From Chloroflexi bacterium HGW-Chloroflexi-2 (GTDB lineage: Bacteria > Chloroflexota > Anaerolineae > Anaerolineales > Anaerolineaceae): a stretch of 61,871 nucleotides of DNA. Made by a program: the position numbers and the translations under genes. The stretch is from assembly GCA_002840735.1 (NCBI GenBank), contig PHBY01000016.1, positions 1 to 61,871 on the forward strand, written 5' to 3'. The notes below the pieces were generated by a model that saw only the letters and a list, made by a program, of their open reading frames with translations, did not search any database and was not told the DNA's origin. Position 1 is the stretch's first letter, and the number at the start of each line of letters is the position of its first letter. Below, one piece after another: positions 8,420 to 17,375 of this stretch.

Positions 8420-9717
8420 GTATCGATCCCTGCCCGTTTCTTCAATATTTTCAGCGCTGAACTACATTCTTTAATGAGTATTTCTTCATCAATTCGGGTT
8501 AGTTTCCCATTCTGCATCAGGATTTCTCCAGCCACCATTACGGTGTCCACATCCCCGGAATGCGCACACAATGTCAGGGCAGAAGTGAAATCGTGCACCG
8601 GTGCGGATCGCAAGGTATTCAGATTGACCATCATCAAATCTGCGTCCGCTCCGACAGAAATCGTTCTGTCTGACAGGGACATCCGTAATGCCTGATCGTT
8701 GGTTACATTGGCAGCATCCTGATGCGCTGCTCTCGCCAGGCAGATAGCCATCTTGGTGTTTTCCAGACAATCCTGGGTATCATTGCTGGCTGATCCATCG
8801 GTTCCCAATCGCAAGCGGACACCTCGCTGTAGCATCTTTCCTATCGGGGCAATCCCGGAACCCAGCACAGAATTACTGACCGGGCAATGTACCACCAGGG
8901 CGTTGCGATCCTTGAGTAAATCGATTTCTGCATCATCCACCCAAACAGCGTGAACGATCTGAGCATGCTCATCCAGAATTCCCAGTTGATCCAGCCAGGT
9001 AACCGGTCGTAACCCGGTTTCATTCAGTGTCATTTCTACTTCTTCCAGCGTTTCAGACACATGGATATGGGTAAAACTGCCATGCTTCTTTGCCTGGGCA
9101 TGCGTCTTTTGCATCAAATCGCCGGTTGCCCGCCATGGAGTCAAAGGTCCTGAGGCAAAGGTCACCTTGCTTTCAGGATTCTGTAAGCTATACCAGTGTT
9201 CCATTTCGTCCAGAATGGCAGCTCCACTCTCGGGTTTATTTCCACGATCTGACCAGGCTCTGGCGATGGTGCAGCGGATGCCAATCTCCTCCGCCGCTCG
9301 TTTGACGGCCTCTGTATGCTGCGGGGAATGAGTGATTTTGTGATGATCGACAACATAGGTAACGCCACCCCGCAGGTTCTCTGCCAACCCTAACAGGGAT
9401 GCCAGATACATCTCGTCAGCCGAGAAGGCGGATTGCAACGGCCAGATCAATTCTTTCAACCACTGTAATAACGGCCTGCCACCGGCCAATCCACGCATAA
9501 AGGATTGGCTGAAATGCGAGTGACCATTCACCAGACCCGGAAGGACAGCCATCCCACCAGCATCGATGACCTGATCAGCCAGCACCAATGTTTCCTGATC
9601 TGGATTGCCTTCCTGCACTGCCGTAATCTTTCCGTTTTCGATCGAGAGATAGCCAGGTGTTAACCATGCGTCAGACTGGTAAATATTGCCATTATGGATG
9701 AGGATTTTTTTGGACAT
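8416..9717 (-). CDS. SsnA/TrzN-like metal-dependent amidohydrolase (deaminase type)
   Basis: 433 residues of the cytosine deaminase/chlorohydrolase group. Metal and catalytic residues are intact: HSH 66-68, H219 in HIHVSE, H256 in IVHAVW and D307 in LGTDGS. SsnA-type proteins occur with YgeW, YgeY and hydantoinase and are thought to deaminate or open a purine-derived ring. Oddity: after ALRM (about 346) the sequence goes straight to SLSDRTISVGADAD, lacking about 14 residues that usually carry the ATxxGAxALG helix, so the C-terminal part of the barrel may be altered. The gene overlaps the next one by four bases (ATGA). Confidence 0.87.
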   Translation of the reverse strand: MSKKILIHNGNIYQSDAWLTPGYLSIENGKITAVQEGNPDQETLVLADQVIDAGGMAVLPGLVNGHSHFSQSFMRGLAGGRPLLQWLKELIWPLQSAFSADEMYLASLLGLAENLRGGVTYVVDHHKITHSPQHTEAVKRAAEEIGIRCTIARAWSDRGNKPESGAAILDEMEHWYSLQNPESKVTFASGPLTPWRATGDLMQKTHAQAKKHGSFTHIHVSETLEEVEMTLNETGLRPVTWLDQLGILDEHAQIVHAVWVDDAEIDLLKDRNALVVHCPVSNSVLGSGIAPIGKMLQRGVRLRLGTDGSASNDTQDCLENTKMAICLARAAHQDAANVTNDQALRMSLSDRTISVGADADLMMVNLNTLRSAPVHDFTSALTLCAHSGDVDTVMVAGEILMQNGKLTRIDEEILIKECSSALKILKKRAGIDT

Positions 9718-9722
9718 TCTTC

Positions 9723-10454
9723 TTAGACCAGACTCCTGCCGCCATCGATAAAATACACCGAACCGGTGGCGAATTCATTTTCAATCAGAAATTCTGCCAG
9801 TTTGGCAACATCCATGGGGCTTCCTACGCGTTTTAACAACGAATTTTCGATCGCCCATTCCACCTTGGCTGGTGAAGGATCAGGGGGAAGAAGAACCGTG
9901 CCAGGTGCTATGGCATTCACCCGAATCTCCGGTGCCAGTTCAAAAGCCATGGATTTGGTCAAAGCAACCAATCCGGCTTTGCTCGCAGCGTGATGGGCAT
10001 TATCATTCCACACCTGAAAAGCAGATAGATCGGTGATATTGATGATCACACCCTGCCCCTGCTCTTTCATGATGGGAGCGACAGCCTGGGAACATAAGAA
10101 TGGTCCTTTGAGATTCACATCCTGCGCTAAGTCCCACTCTTCTTCAGTGATCTGCAAAAATGGTTTTCTTAACCACACGGAGGCATTGTTGAACAACACA
10201 TCAATGCGGCCAAAGACCTCTTTCGTTTCCTGCACGAATGCTCTGATATCTGGGTTACTGCGAATTTCGACCTTTTTTACAAAACACTTCACACCCAGCG
10301 CTTCAATTTCGGCTTTGGTTTCCTGCCAGGGTTCATTCTCTTCATAATAACTGAAAGCAATGTTGGCCCCCTTACTGGCAAAATAGAGCGCTACTTCTTT
10401 TCCTACACGCGTGGCAGCACCGGTAATGAGTATGACGGAATTTTCAAGTTTCAT
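9723..10454 (-). CDS. Short-chain dehydrogenase/reductase with His replacing catalytic Tyr (I)
   Basis: 243 residues from the ATG at 10454, chosen for the AAGGAG site and because the upstream extension is not SDR-like and overlaps the neighbouring gene. TGAATRVG at 11-18 is the NAD(P) loop (the TRVG form is seen in pteridine reductase-like SDRs), NNASVW at about 89-94 the stabilising segment and S144 the catalytic Ser. The position of the usual YxxxK tyrosine is H155 (HAASK, K159). The C-terminus VYFIDGG is normal. It is paralogous to the next SDR and shares the same substitution. Substrate unknown. Confidence 0.88.
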   Translation of the reverse strand: MKLENSVILITGAATRVGKEVALYFASKGANIAFSYYEENEPWQETKAEIEALGVKCFVKKVEIRSNPDIRAFVQETKEVFGRIDVLFNNASVWLRKPFLQITEEEWDLAQDVNLKGPFLCSQAVAPIMKEQGQGVIINITDLSAFQVWNDNAHHAASKAGLVALTKSMAFELAPEIRVNAIAPGTVLLPPDPSPAKVEWAIENSLLKRVGSPMDVAKLAEFLIENEFATGSVYFIDGGRSLV

Positions 10455-10465
10455 AATTTTTCTCC

Positions 10466-11200
10466 TTATTGTACGGTTGCGCCACCATCGACGACGATCA
10501 TCTGTCCGGTGACAAAATCTGCTTTGATGAGATACTCCACTGCCTGGCAAACATCTTCTGCTGAACCTAATTTACGCAATGGAATATTGGAAATCAATCC
10601 TTCCCAATATTCATCGGTATAATCAGGCGGTTTCAAAACAGCTCCTGGTAAAACAGCATTCACCCGAATGTGCGGTGCCAGCGCCATCGATCCGGAGCGG
10701 GTGATGTTCCAGAGAGCTGATTTGGAGGCGCCATGGTGAACCCATCGCAACGCAGGTTTAACGGCTGACTCATCAATAATATTGACGATCACACCACCAT
10801 CGCCTGCCAGCATCAGCGAAGCCGCTTTTTGCATGAAGAAAAATGGACCACGGGCGTTGATATTCATGACCTGATCCCAGTTTTCCGGTGTCACTTCATG
10901 AAACTCCCCTTCAAAAAGGACGGAAGCGCTGTTGATCAGAACATCCAGCCTGCCAAATCGCTTTTGAACCATTTCTAAGGTTGCATCAATTTGCTGGATA
11001 TCACTCTGGTCGCAGCGGATGGCCAGCACTTCACACCCAAAGCTGCGGATCTCCTGGGCTGATTTTTCAGCAGCTTCCACGGATGAATTAAAAGTGAAGA
11101 CCACCTGGGCTGCCCCCATCTTCGCTAAGGTGAGGGCAATTGCTTTGCCAACACGATGCGCTCCTCCTGTCACCAACACACAACCTCCGGATAAATCCAT
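10466..11200 (-). CDS. Short-chain dehydrogenase/reductase with His replacing catalytic Tyr (II)
   Basis: 244 residues. TGGAHRVG at 11-18 binds the nucleotide, NSASVL near 90-95, S145 the catalytic Ser, and HGASK at 156-160 shows His in place of the catalytic Tyr with Lys kept. The end MIVVDGGATVQ is typical. The ATG has an AAAGG site. It is a tandem paralog of the following gene with an 11-nt gap, suggesting a duplicated pair that may form a heteromer or act on successive intermediates. The RVG-type glycine loop hints at relation to pteridine reductase/FolM-type SDRs, but the missing Tyr makes a standard reductase mechanism uncertain. Confidence 0.88.
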   Translation of the reverse strand: MDLSGGCVLVTGGAHRVGKAIALTLAKMGAAQVVFTFNSSVEAAEKSAQEIRSFGCEVLAIRCDQSDIQQIDATLEMVQKRFGRLDVLINSASVLFEGEFHEVTPENWDQVMNINARGPFFFMQKAASLMLAGDGGVIVNIIDESAVKPALRWVHHGASKSALWNITRSGSMALAPHIRVNAVLPGAVLKPPDYTDEYWEGLISNIPLRKLGSAEDVCQAVEYLIKADFVTGQMIVVDGGATVQ

Positions 11201-11220
11201 TAAATGCTACCTTTCTGAAG

Positions 11221-12561
11221 TTACTTTTCCCATAATGACCATAGGAAGGGTTGCTCAATAAATTGCTTCACGCGTTGTAAGAAACGGGCTGCTGGCGCCC
11301 CATCCACCAGGCGATGATCGAATGATATACTGAGCGACATCATCTCACGTACCACGATCTGTCCATCCACAACAACTGGTTTTTCATGAATTCTTCCAAT
11401 ACCGAGTATCGCGCTCTCAGGTGGATTAATCAATGGGGTGAAGGCGTCGATTTCAAAGGCACCCAGATTGGTGATGGTAAAGGTTCCACCAGTGACATCA
11501 TCCCAGGTCGCTGTCCCTGCCAGTGTACGCTGGATGATTGCATCCAGATCCTGTTGAATGCATTCGAAATTTTTATGGTCTGCATCTCTCACGACCGGCA
11601 CCATCAATCCACGAGGAGTGTCGACCGCCAACCCGACATTCACCTGGTTGTGTTGCTGCAATCCTTCGGGTAGTAAACTGACATTTATATACGGATGTTC
11701 AGAGATTGCCTGCGCAACCAGTTTAATCAGAAGGGTATTATAGGATATCTTAATTTCTTTCTTACTCAACTCCTGATTGATCTGCATTCTGGCTTTTACA
11801 AATAAACTGGCATCCGCCTCGGTGGTCAGGTTGGCTTGTGGGCGTTCGTTCCAGCTCTTACCCAAGCGATCTGCAATCACTTTACGCAAACCACTCAATG
11901 GTTCAGGGGCTGCTGGTTCAACGGGTACGGGCACAGACTGCCTGCATTTTTCCACATCTTCTTTGCGTACCATACCACGAGGACCGGTGCCTGTTACGCC
12001 AGCCAGATCAACACCCGTTTCAGCCGCCATCTTGCGCGCTATAGGTGTGGCTTTAACCGCATGGAATTCTTGTGCTGCCTTTGCAGGGAGATCAACAGTC
12101 ACGATCATCCCGCGAATACCGCTGCCAGAGACCTGGCTCAGATCCAATCCGGCTTCGCGGGCAGCTTTTCGGGCTCGTGGTGAAATCCGAATCTGGTCAA
12201 AACTTTTTGTGGTTTCACCCACAGTAATTTTCTCGGCTGTAGAATCTGCCACAACAGCGCTTGGTTGCACTTCTTTATGCACAGCGTGATGCGAACTACT
12301 TTTCTCTCTGGTATGAATCAATCCCACCGGGCTGAGGATCGGTACAACAATGTCGGGTTCAATTTGAATTTCCAATTTTCCGCTGGCGGGAGATTCTATA
12401 TCCAGTGTTGCTTTTTCATTTTCAATGGAGAATAAAGGTTCACCTTTATCAACCCATTCCCCATCTTTTTTGTACCATTCAATAATTTTACCTTCCACCA
12501 TGGTTAGACCAAGGCGGGGCATCACTACCTGGTAACTGCTGGTAAATTCCTGATCACTCAT
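11221..12561 (-). CDS. 2-oxoacid (or acetoin) dehydrogenase E2 acyltransferase with two E3/E1-binding domains
   Basis: 446 residues. Lipoyl domain at about 10-85 with the lipoylated K50 in ENEKATLDI, then two peripheral subunit-binding domains, at about 124-158 (RISPRARKAA, GSGIRG) and 168-205 (TPIARKMAAE, GTGPRG), then the catalytic acyltransferase domain ending with the DHRLVDG motif. One binding domain is normal, so the second is unusual. With the two E1 genes just upstream it makes a complex that converts a 2-oxoacid or acetoin to acyl-CoA. No E3 dihydrolipoamide dehydrogenase is in the window. Confidence 0.93.
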   Translation of the reverse strand: MSDQEFTSSYQVVMPRLGLTMVEGKIIEWYKKDGEWVDKGEPLFSIENEKATLDIESPASGKLEIQIEPDIVVPILSPVGLIHTREKSSSHHAVHKEVQPSAVVADSTAEKITVGETTKSFDQIRISPRARKAAREAGLDLSQVSGSGIRGMIVTVDLPAKAAQEFHAVKATPIARKMAAETGVDLAGVTGTGPRGMVRKEDVEKCRQSVPVPVEPAAPEPLSGLRKVIADRLGKSWNERPQANLTTEADASLFVKARMQINQELSKKEIKISYNTLLIKLVAQAISEHPYINVSLLPEGLQQHNQVNVGLAVDTPRGLMVPVVRDADHKNFECIQQDLDAIIQRTLAGTATWDDVTGGTFTITNLGAFEIDAFTPLINPPESAILGIGRIHEKPVVVDGQIVVREMMSLSISFDHRLVDGAPAARFLQRVKQFIEQPFLWSLWEK

Positions 12562-12581
12562 CGAATTGAACCAACCCTTCT

Positions 12582-13565
12582 TTATGCTTTACCGCATAAT
12601 TTCAATGCAGCCTGGACAATATCATTTTCATTGGGCAAGACATGATTTTCCAATTCCGGACTATATGGTAATGGAACATTCATCGCGCCAATGCGGATGA
12701 TGGGTCCATCCAGATATTCAATCGCTTCCTCTGCCAGCATGGCGGAAATTTCCGCGCCGGGACCGGAGCGACGATGAGCTTCGTGCGCAATGATCACACG
12801 ACCTGTTTTTGCCACCGATTTGATCAGTGTATCTTTATCCAGTGGTACCAGGGTGCGCGGATCGATCACCTCGGCGTCGATACCTTTGCTGGATAACTGT
12901 TTTGCAGCCACCAGGGCTTTTTGCACCATAATACCAACACCAATAATGGTGACGTCCTTACCTTCGCGCACGACGGCAGCTTCACCGAATGGCACCATGA
13001 AATCCGGATCTTCCGGTACAGGTCCGGTCAATGCATACAACATTTTATGTTCAAAGAATAAAACCGGGTCTTCCCCGCGAATAGCGGTTCTTAATAAACC
13101 TTTGGCATCGGCTGGCGTGGCGGGTGTCACAATCTTTAATCCTGGAACATTCATAAACCAGGATTCCGGGCTCTGAGAGTGCTGGGCGGCGGAAGAACCG
13201 GGTGCACCACTGGCTATGCGAATGGTCAAGGGCACATTGGCTTTGCCACCGCTCATAAAGCGTGCTTTCGCCACCTGGTTAACCAGTTGATCTCCAGCAC
13301 ACATCAGAAAATCACCAAACATGATCTCCACAATCGGGCGCATCCCTACCAACGCAGCTCCCAGACCGCTACCGATGATGTTTAATTCGGAGATGGCTGT
13401 GTCGCGCACGCGTTCATGACCAAATTCGGCCAGCATTCCATTGGAGACACCCCAAACACCATTGAAAACTCCAACATCCTCCCCCATCAAGAAGACAGAA
13501 GGATTGGTGCGCATCTCTTCTACCATGGCTTCACGAATTGCTTCCGAGTATGTAATATTACGCAT
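12582..13565 (-). CDS. 2-oxoacid/acetoin dehydrogenase E1 beta subunit
   Basis: 327 residues, full length. The transketolase-like pyrimidine-binding domain is N-terminal (LMGEDVGVFNG, DTAISELNIIGSGLGAA) and the transketolase C-terminal domain follows (DPRTLVPLDKDTL, HEAHRRSG). It pairs with the alpha subunit to form the thiamine diphosphate decarboxylating component. It lies 20 nt upstream of E2 and 18 nt downstream of E1 alpha. Pyruvate, acetoin and branched-chain oxoacids are all possible substrates; sequence alone does not decide. Confidence 0.93.
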   Translation of the reverse strand: MRNITYSEAIREAMVEEMRTNPSVFLMGEDVGVFNGVWGVSNGMLAEFGHERVRDTAISELNIIGSGLGAALVGMRPIVEIMFGDFLMCAGDQLVNQVAKARFMSGGKANVPLTIRIASGAPGSSAAQHSQSPESWFMNVPGLKIVTPATPADAKGLLRTAIRGEDPVLFFEHKMLYALTGPVPEDPDFMVPFGEAAVVREGKDVTIIGVGIMVQKALVAAKQLSSKGIDAEVIDPRTLVPLDKDTLIKSVAKTGRVIIAHEAHRRSGPGAEISAMLAEEAIEYLDGPIIRIGAMNVPLPYSPELENHVLPNENDIVQAALKLCGKA

Positions 13566-13583
13566 TATAAACCTGCCTTCTAC

Positions 13584-14600
13584 CTAAAATACCAGACCGT
13601 TATGAGTATCTGCATAAACGCCTGCCAGTGCATCTTCGACCGCAGGTTTCTCTGCGGAGGCTGCAAATGCCACCGCTTCATCCAATTGTTCAATCACGGA
13701 ACCCTGGATCTCTTCCAGATCACCATCGTCGAATAAACCGGAATCCACCAGTTTTGCGCGGAAGCGTACAATCGCATCCTTACGCTGCCAGGATTGAATT
13801 TCCTCCTGTGTGCGGTAAACCTGAGGATCGCCCTCATAATGCCCACGGTAACGATAGGTCTTGGCTTCGATCATGGTGGGACCTTGCCCGGCAATGGCAC
13901 GTTCGCGCGCTTCACGTACTGCTTCATAGACAGCCAGAATATCCATCCCATCCACAATCACACCCGGGAATCCATATCCCTGCGCACGAATTGCCAGATC
14001 TTCAATCGGTGTGCAGCGATGCATGGCCGTTCCTTCACCATACAGATTGTTTTCCAGGAAGAAAATCACCGGCAATTTCCAGACACCGGCCTGATTGGCA
14101 GCTTCATGGAATGAACCCTCGTTGGTAGCTCCATCACCAAAGAACGCTAATGCAACCCGTTTTTCTTTGCGCATCTGGAAACCTAAAGCAGCACCAGTTG
14201 CCATGGGGAAACCACCGCCAACAATACCATTGGCACCCAGAATGCCTAACTCAAAATCTGCAATGTGCAGAGAACCACCGCGCCCATTACAATACCCCGG
14301 GCTACGGGCAGCCAGTTCAGCCATCATATATTTAGGATCTCCGCCCTTGCCAATCAAATGACCGTGCCCGCGATGGGTACTGGTGATCACATCTTCCTGG
14401 CTCAAAGCCATACAGGCACCGACTGCAGTCGCTTCCTGACCCACACAGGAGTGGATAAAACCAGGGATCAATCCCCCACGGCGTTCTTCAATCGCCCGTA
14501 ATTCGAATTCGCGTACCAATGTCATCCGGCGAAAGAATTCAGCCAGAATGTCACTCGCGTAGCGCTCTTTCATCTCATTTGCTTCAGGTCCAGTTCTCAT
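13584..14600 (-). CDS. 2-oxoacid/acetoin dehydrogenase E1 alpha subunit
   Basis: 338 residues. The thiamine diphosphate motif runs from GDG at 155-157 to NN at 184-185, and THRGHGH at about 75-81 and YRYRGHYEGD are typical of the family. The start at 14600 has a modest AGGAT site; an internal ATG at residue 10 is an alternative. First gene of the E1-E1-E2 set. Acetoin dehydrogenase (AcoA) and pyruvate dehydrogenase E1 alpha (PdhA) are the closest ideas. Its place between amidohydrolases suggests that it processes a carbon skeleton released from the nitrogen substrate, which is inference. Confidence 0.92.
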   Translation of the reverse strand: MRTGPEANEMKERYASDILAEFFRRMTLVREFELRAIEERRGGLIPGFIHSCVGQEATAVGACMALSQEDVITSTHRGHGHLIGKGGDPKYMMAELAARSPGYCNGRGGSLHIADFELGILGANGIVGGGFPMATGAALGFQMRKEKRVALAFFGDGATNEGSFHEAANQAGVWKLPVIFFLENNLYGEGTAMHRCTPIEDLAIRAQGYGFPGVIVDGMDILAVYEAVREARERAIAGQGPTMIEAKTYRYRGHYEGDPQVYRTQEEIQSWQRKDAIVRFRAKLVDSGLFDDGDLEEIQGSVIEQLDEAVAFAASAEKPAVEDALAGVYADTHNGLVF

Positions 14601-14624
14601 AATGATCCTTTTTCAGAAATTAAA

Positions 14625-15959
14625 TCAAGCAGCTTTCTGCCACAAACGTTCGGCTGCCTGTTGTGATCGCGCTCGTAATGTTTCGATATCTGCATCCAGC
14701 ACCATACCATTCACTTTTTTCACCTTCCCGGCAGCGAATACGGTATCCACATGGGATGCATTGCAATATAATAATAACTGTTCATAAATATTATGGGCAC
14801 TCAAAGGCGTGGGTAAGGTCGGTTTTACCAACATGAAATCCGCTTTCCAACCCGGTTTTACACAACCCAACTGTTCGATACCCATAGTTTGTGCTCCTCC
14901 AACGGTGGCCAGATGCCAGACTAAATTGGCTGGCATGACACGTGGATCGGTGTGGGCGGCCTTATGGATCAGGAACGCACCCCGCATCACTTCGAAGAAA
15001 TCAGTAATGTAGCCATCCGAACCCAAACCGACGGTTACACCAGCGGATGTAAGCTGCGGTAATGGTGCAATTCCACCACCCACTTCACAATTGGAGAGTG
15101 GCATGCTGGTGACGCGCGCACCGCGTTTTGCCAATAATTCGATTTCATGCTCGCTGATCTGGACACATTGCGAGACCAGCATTCCCGGTCCCAGCACGCC
15201 CAGCGCATCATAATGCTCGATGGTGCGCAATCCATTGCGTGCCAGCATCGCATTGGGTTCATAATAGCCTTCAGAGCAGTGCATATGCGTCAAGACACCC
15301 TGTTCTTTTGCCAGGGCAAATGCTTTCAGAATGAACTCATCCGAGCAGGTAAAGGTGGTATGGAAACACATCAAACCCTGCACCAGACCGCCATCTTGTT
15401 TCCCCCAGGCGATCATTTCCAGATTCTCCTGAAGCCCCAACTCGCCGTTTTCTTTGCTGACTCGTTCGGTCGCTTCAAAAGATAGAATGCCACGCAGTCC
15501 CCATTTTTTCACCACCTCAGCCTGTTTTATGAGTACACCAGGCAGGGAATATGGCGCTTCGGTGCAATCATAGAAAGCGGTCACACCGGAACGCAGCATC
15601 TGAGCGCAATTCCAATCCGTGGCTGCATTCACCAGATCGGAATCGAGTTGATCTTCCACCAAAGGCCACCAGAAGTCCTCCAGAAAGGGCATGAACCCAT
15701 CCGGTGCTTTGGTCAGTGGAATGCCATGTGCCAGTACCCCGTACAAATGGGTATGCGCATCCACAAATGCAGGCAGTAAAACCTGATCCGGTCGCTCCCA
15801 GACTTCATCCAGCGGATATTGCGCTAATAATTCTGCTTTGGGTGACACATCTGTGATCTGGTCATCCACAACCCGGATGCCAAAGCTCTGTTTGGGAGCT
15901 TCCATGGCTGCGGTTACCAACCATTGTGGAAAAATGAGTAAGCCATTTTTTGTCATCAT
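14625..15959 (-). CDS. SsnA-like amidohydrolase with altered metal site
   Basis: 444 residues from the ATG at 15959 (AAAGGA site 6 nt upstream; the frame opens at a TTG 6 nt earlier). Amidohydrolase barrel with HTH at about 69-71, HMHCSE and LGSDGYITD intact. The segment normally reading AHCVH reads VSQCVQ, so the third metal-binding His is Gln, and the later HCPxSN reads SMPLSN. This is a paralog of the intact enzyme at 8416-9717 with a partly lost metal site, so it may use a different metal arrangement or have another role. It follows the hydantoinase gene with a short gap. Confidence 0.85.
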   Translation of the reverse strand: MMTKNGLLIFPQWLVTAAMEAPKQSFGIRVVDDQITDVSPKAELLAQYPLDEVWERPDQVLLPAFVDAHTHLYGVLAHGIPLTKAPDGFMPFLEDFWWPLVEDQLDSDLVNAATDWNCAQMLRSGVTAFYDCTEAPYSLPGVLIKQAEVVKKWGLRGILSFEATERVSKENGELGLQENLEMIAWGKQDGGLVQGLMCFHTTFTCSDEFILKAFALAKEQGVLTHMHCSEGYYEPNAMLARNGLRTIEHYDALGVLGPGMLVSQCVQISEHEIELLAKRGARVTSMPLSNCEVGGGIAPLPQLTSAGVTVGLGSDGYITDFFEVMRGAFLIHKAAHTDPRVMPANLVWHLATVGGAQTMGIEQLGCVKPGWKADFMLVKPTLPTPLSAHNIYEQLLLYCNASHVDTVFAAGKVKKVNGMVLDADIETLRARSQQAAERLWQKAA

Positions 15960-15989
15960 TTCCAATCCTTTACCTTTGATTCCTTCCCA

Positions 15990-17375
15990 TTAAGCAGGGA
16001 TGACGGGAGTTCCACATTTCAGATAATTTCCAGTTGGTTTATCCATTAGAACTTCACCGTTTTCAATCAACTTTCTTCCTTTAATAAAGGTCATCACGGG
16101 AAATCCCCTCAGGGCGAAGCCTTCATAGGGTGTGTAATCGACTTTTTCGTGTAAATGCTCGGCGGTCACAGAAAATTCCTTGTTCGGATCAAACAAGACC
16201 AGATCGGCATCAGCACCCACCAGCAGACTGCCTTTTTGTGGCCAGATGCCGAAGGCTTTGGCTGGATTGGTGCTGCATAGAGCCACCCACTGTTCCGGGG
16301 AGAGCATCCCGGATCGTACACCAAAATGATACAACATTGGGTAACGCAGTTCAATCCCCGGTATACCGCCTGGAATGGTTCGAAAATCACTCAGGGCTGC
16401 TTTTTTCTGTGGGTCAATCGTGAAAGCACAATGGTCACTGCCGATGCTCAACACGGTTCGTTGCCGCAAGGCATGCCAGATGGCTTGCTGATCATTGGGA
16501 TTTCTTAAAGGAGGTGAACATACAAAACCAGCTGCCACTTCCGGGTTCTCATCCTGATAGCGTTCGCGGTTGAGCAGCAAATATTGTGGGCAGGTTTCAG
16601 CCACCAGATTCTGGCCATCTCGTAAGGCTTTACCAGCTGCTTTGACTGCCCCACCCGTGGAAAGGTGTACCAGATATAGATTCGTACCCGAAACGCGCGC
16701 CAGGTAAATCATTCTTTGAACAGCTTCCACCTCTGCCAGCGCCGGACGGCTATGTGGGTGCCAGCGTGGTTCCAGCTTGCCTTCATTCACCAGGGTCTGG
16801 GTAGCATGCCGGACAACAGCGTCATTTTCAGCGTGCACCATCACAATCCCATGGATTGCTCTGACAGCTTCCAGAACAGCCACGATCTCATAATCGTTTA
16901 ATTGCATGTCCCCATAGGTTGTATATACTTTAAAGGAAGAAACACCCTCTGCAACGAGGGATTCGATCTGTGGTATAAGCTTTGCATCCGCGATGGTCAT
17001 GTGCAATCCGTAATCCAGCCAAGCCCGACCATCCGCTTCAGCCTGGCGATCCCGCAGTGCTTCCTGTAATGATTGATCGGGGAGTGGTTCCACAAAATCC
17101 AGGACAGTGGTGGTGCCACCATGGGCTGCTGCCAACGTACCGGAAAACCAATCCTCACTGGTTCTGGTGGTGGCAGTCGGCATATTCAAATGCACATGCG
17201 GATCAACCCCACCCGGGATAACCAGTAATCCACTGGCATCCAGCTCTTCTTTTCCGGATAAGTTCAAACCAACAACTGCAATCTTGCCATCTTTAATACC
17301 CAGATCAGCTTTCTGTGAACCCGAATCGCTGACCAGTAAACCACCATGAATTACCAGATCAAATTCATTCATCAT
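15990..17375 (-). CDS. hyuA: Dihydropyrimidinase/hydantoinase (HyuA-like)
   Basis: About 461 residues from the paired ATG ATG at 17375/17372; GGAG lies 6 nt upstream and the frame further upstream lies inside the GH31 gene. Cyclic amidohydrolase with DPHVHLN for the first metal, the carboxylated Lys in SSFKVYTTYG, HAEN, VHLSTGG and GSDHCAF for the remaining ligands. It opens hydantoin or dihydropyrimidine-like rings to N-carbamoyl acids. HyuA/HydA accompanies YgeW, YgeY and SsnA in purine catabolism clusters. The start overlaps the GH31 stop by a few bases. Allantoinase is a related alternative. Confidence 0.92.
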   Translation of the reverse strand: MMNEFDLVIHGGLLVSDSGSQKADLGIKDGKIAVVGLNLSGKEELDASGLLVIPGGVDPHVHLNMPTATTRTSEDWFSGTLAAAHGGTTTVLDFVEPLPDQSLQEALRDRQAEADGRAWLDYGLHMTIADAKLIPQIESLVAEGVSSFKVYTTYGDMQLNDYEIVAVLEAVRAIHGIVMVHAENDAVVRHATQTLVNEGKLEPRWHPHSRPALAEVEAVQRMIYLARVSGTNLYLVHLSTGGAVKAAGKALRDGQNLVAETCPQYLLLNRERYQDENPEVAAGFVCSPPLRNPNDQQAIWHALRQRTVLSIGSDHCAFTIDPQKKAALSDFRTIPGGIPGIELRYPMLYHFGVRSGMLSPEQWVALCSTNPAKAFGIWPQKGSLLVGADADLVLFDPNKEFSVTAEHLHEKVDYTPYEGFALRGFPVMTFIKGRKLIENGEVLMDKPTGNYLKCGTPVIPA

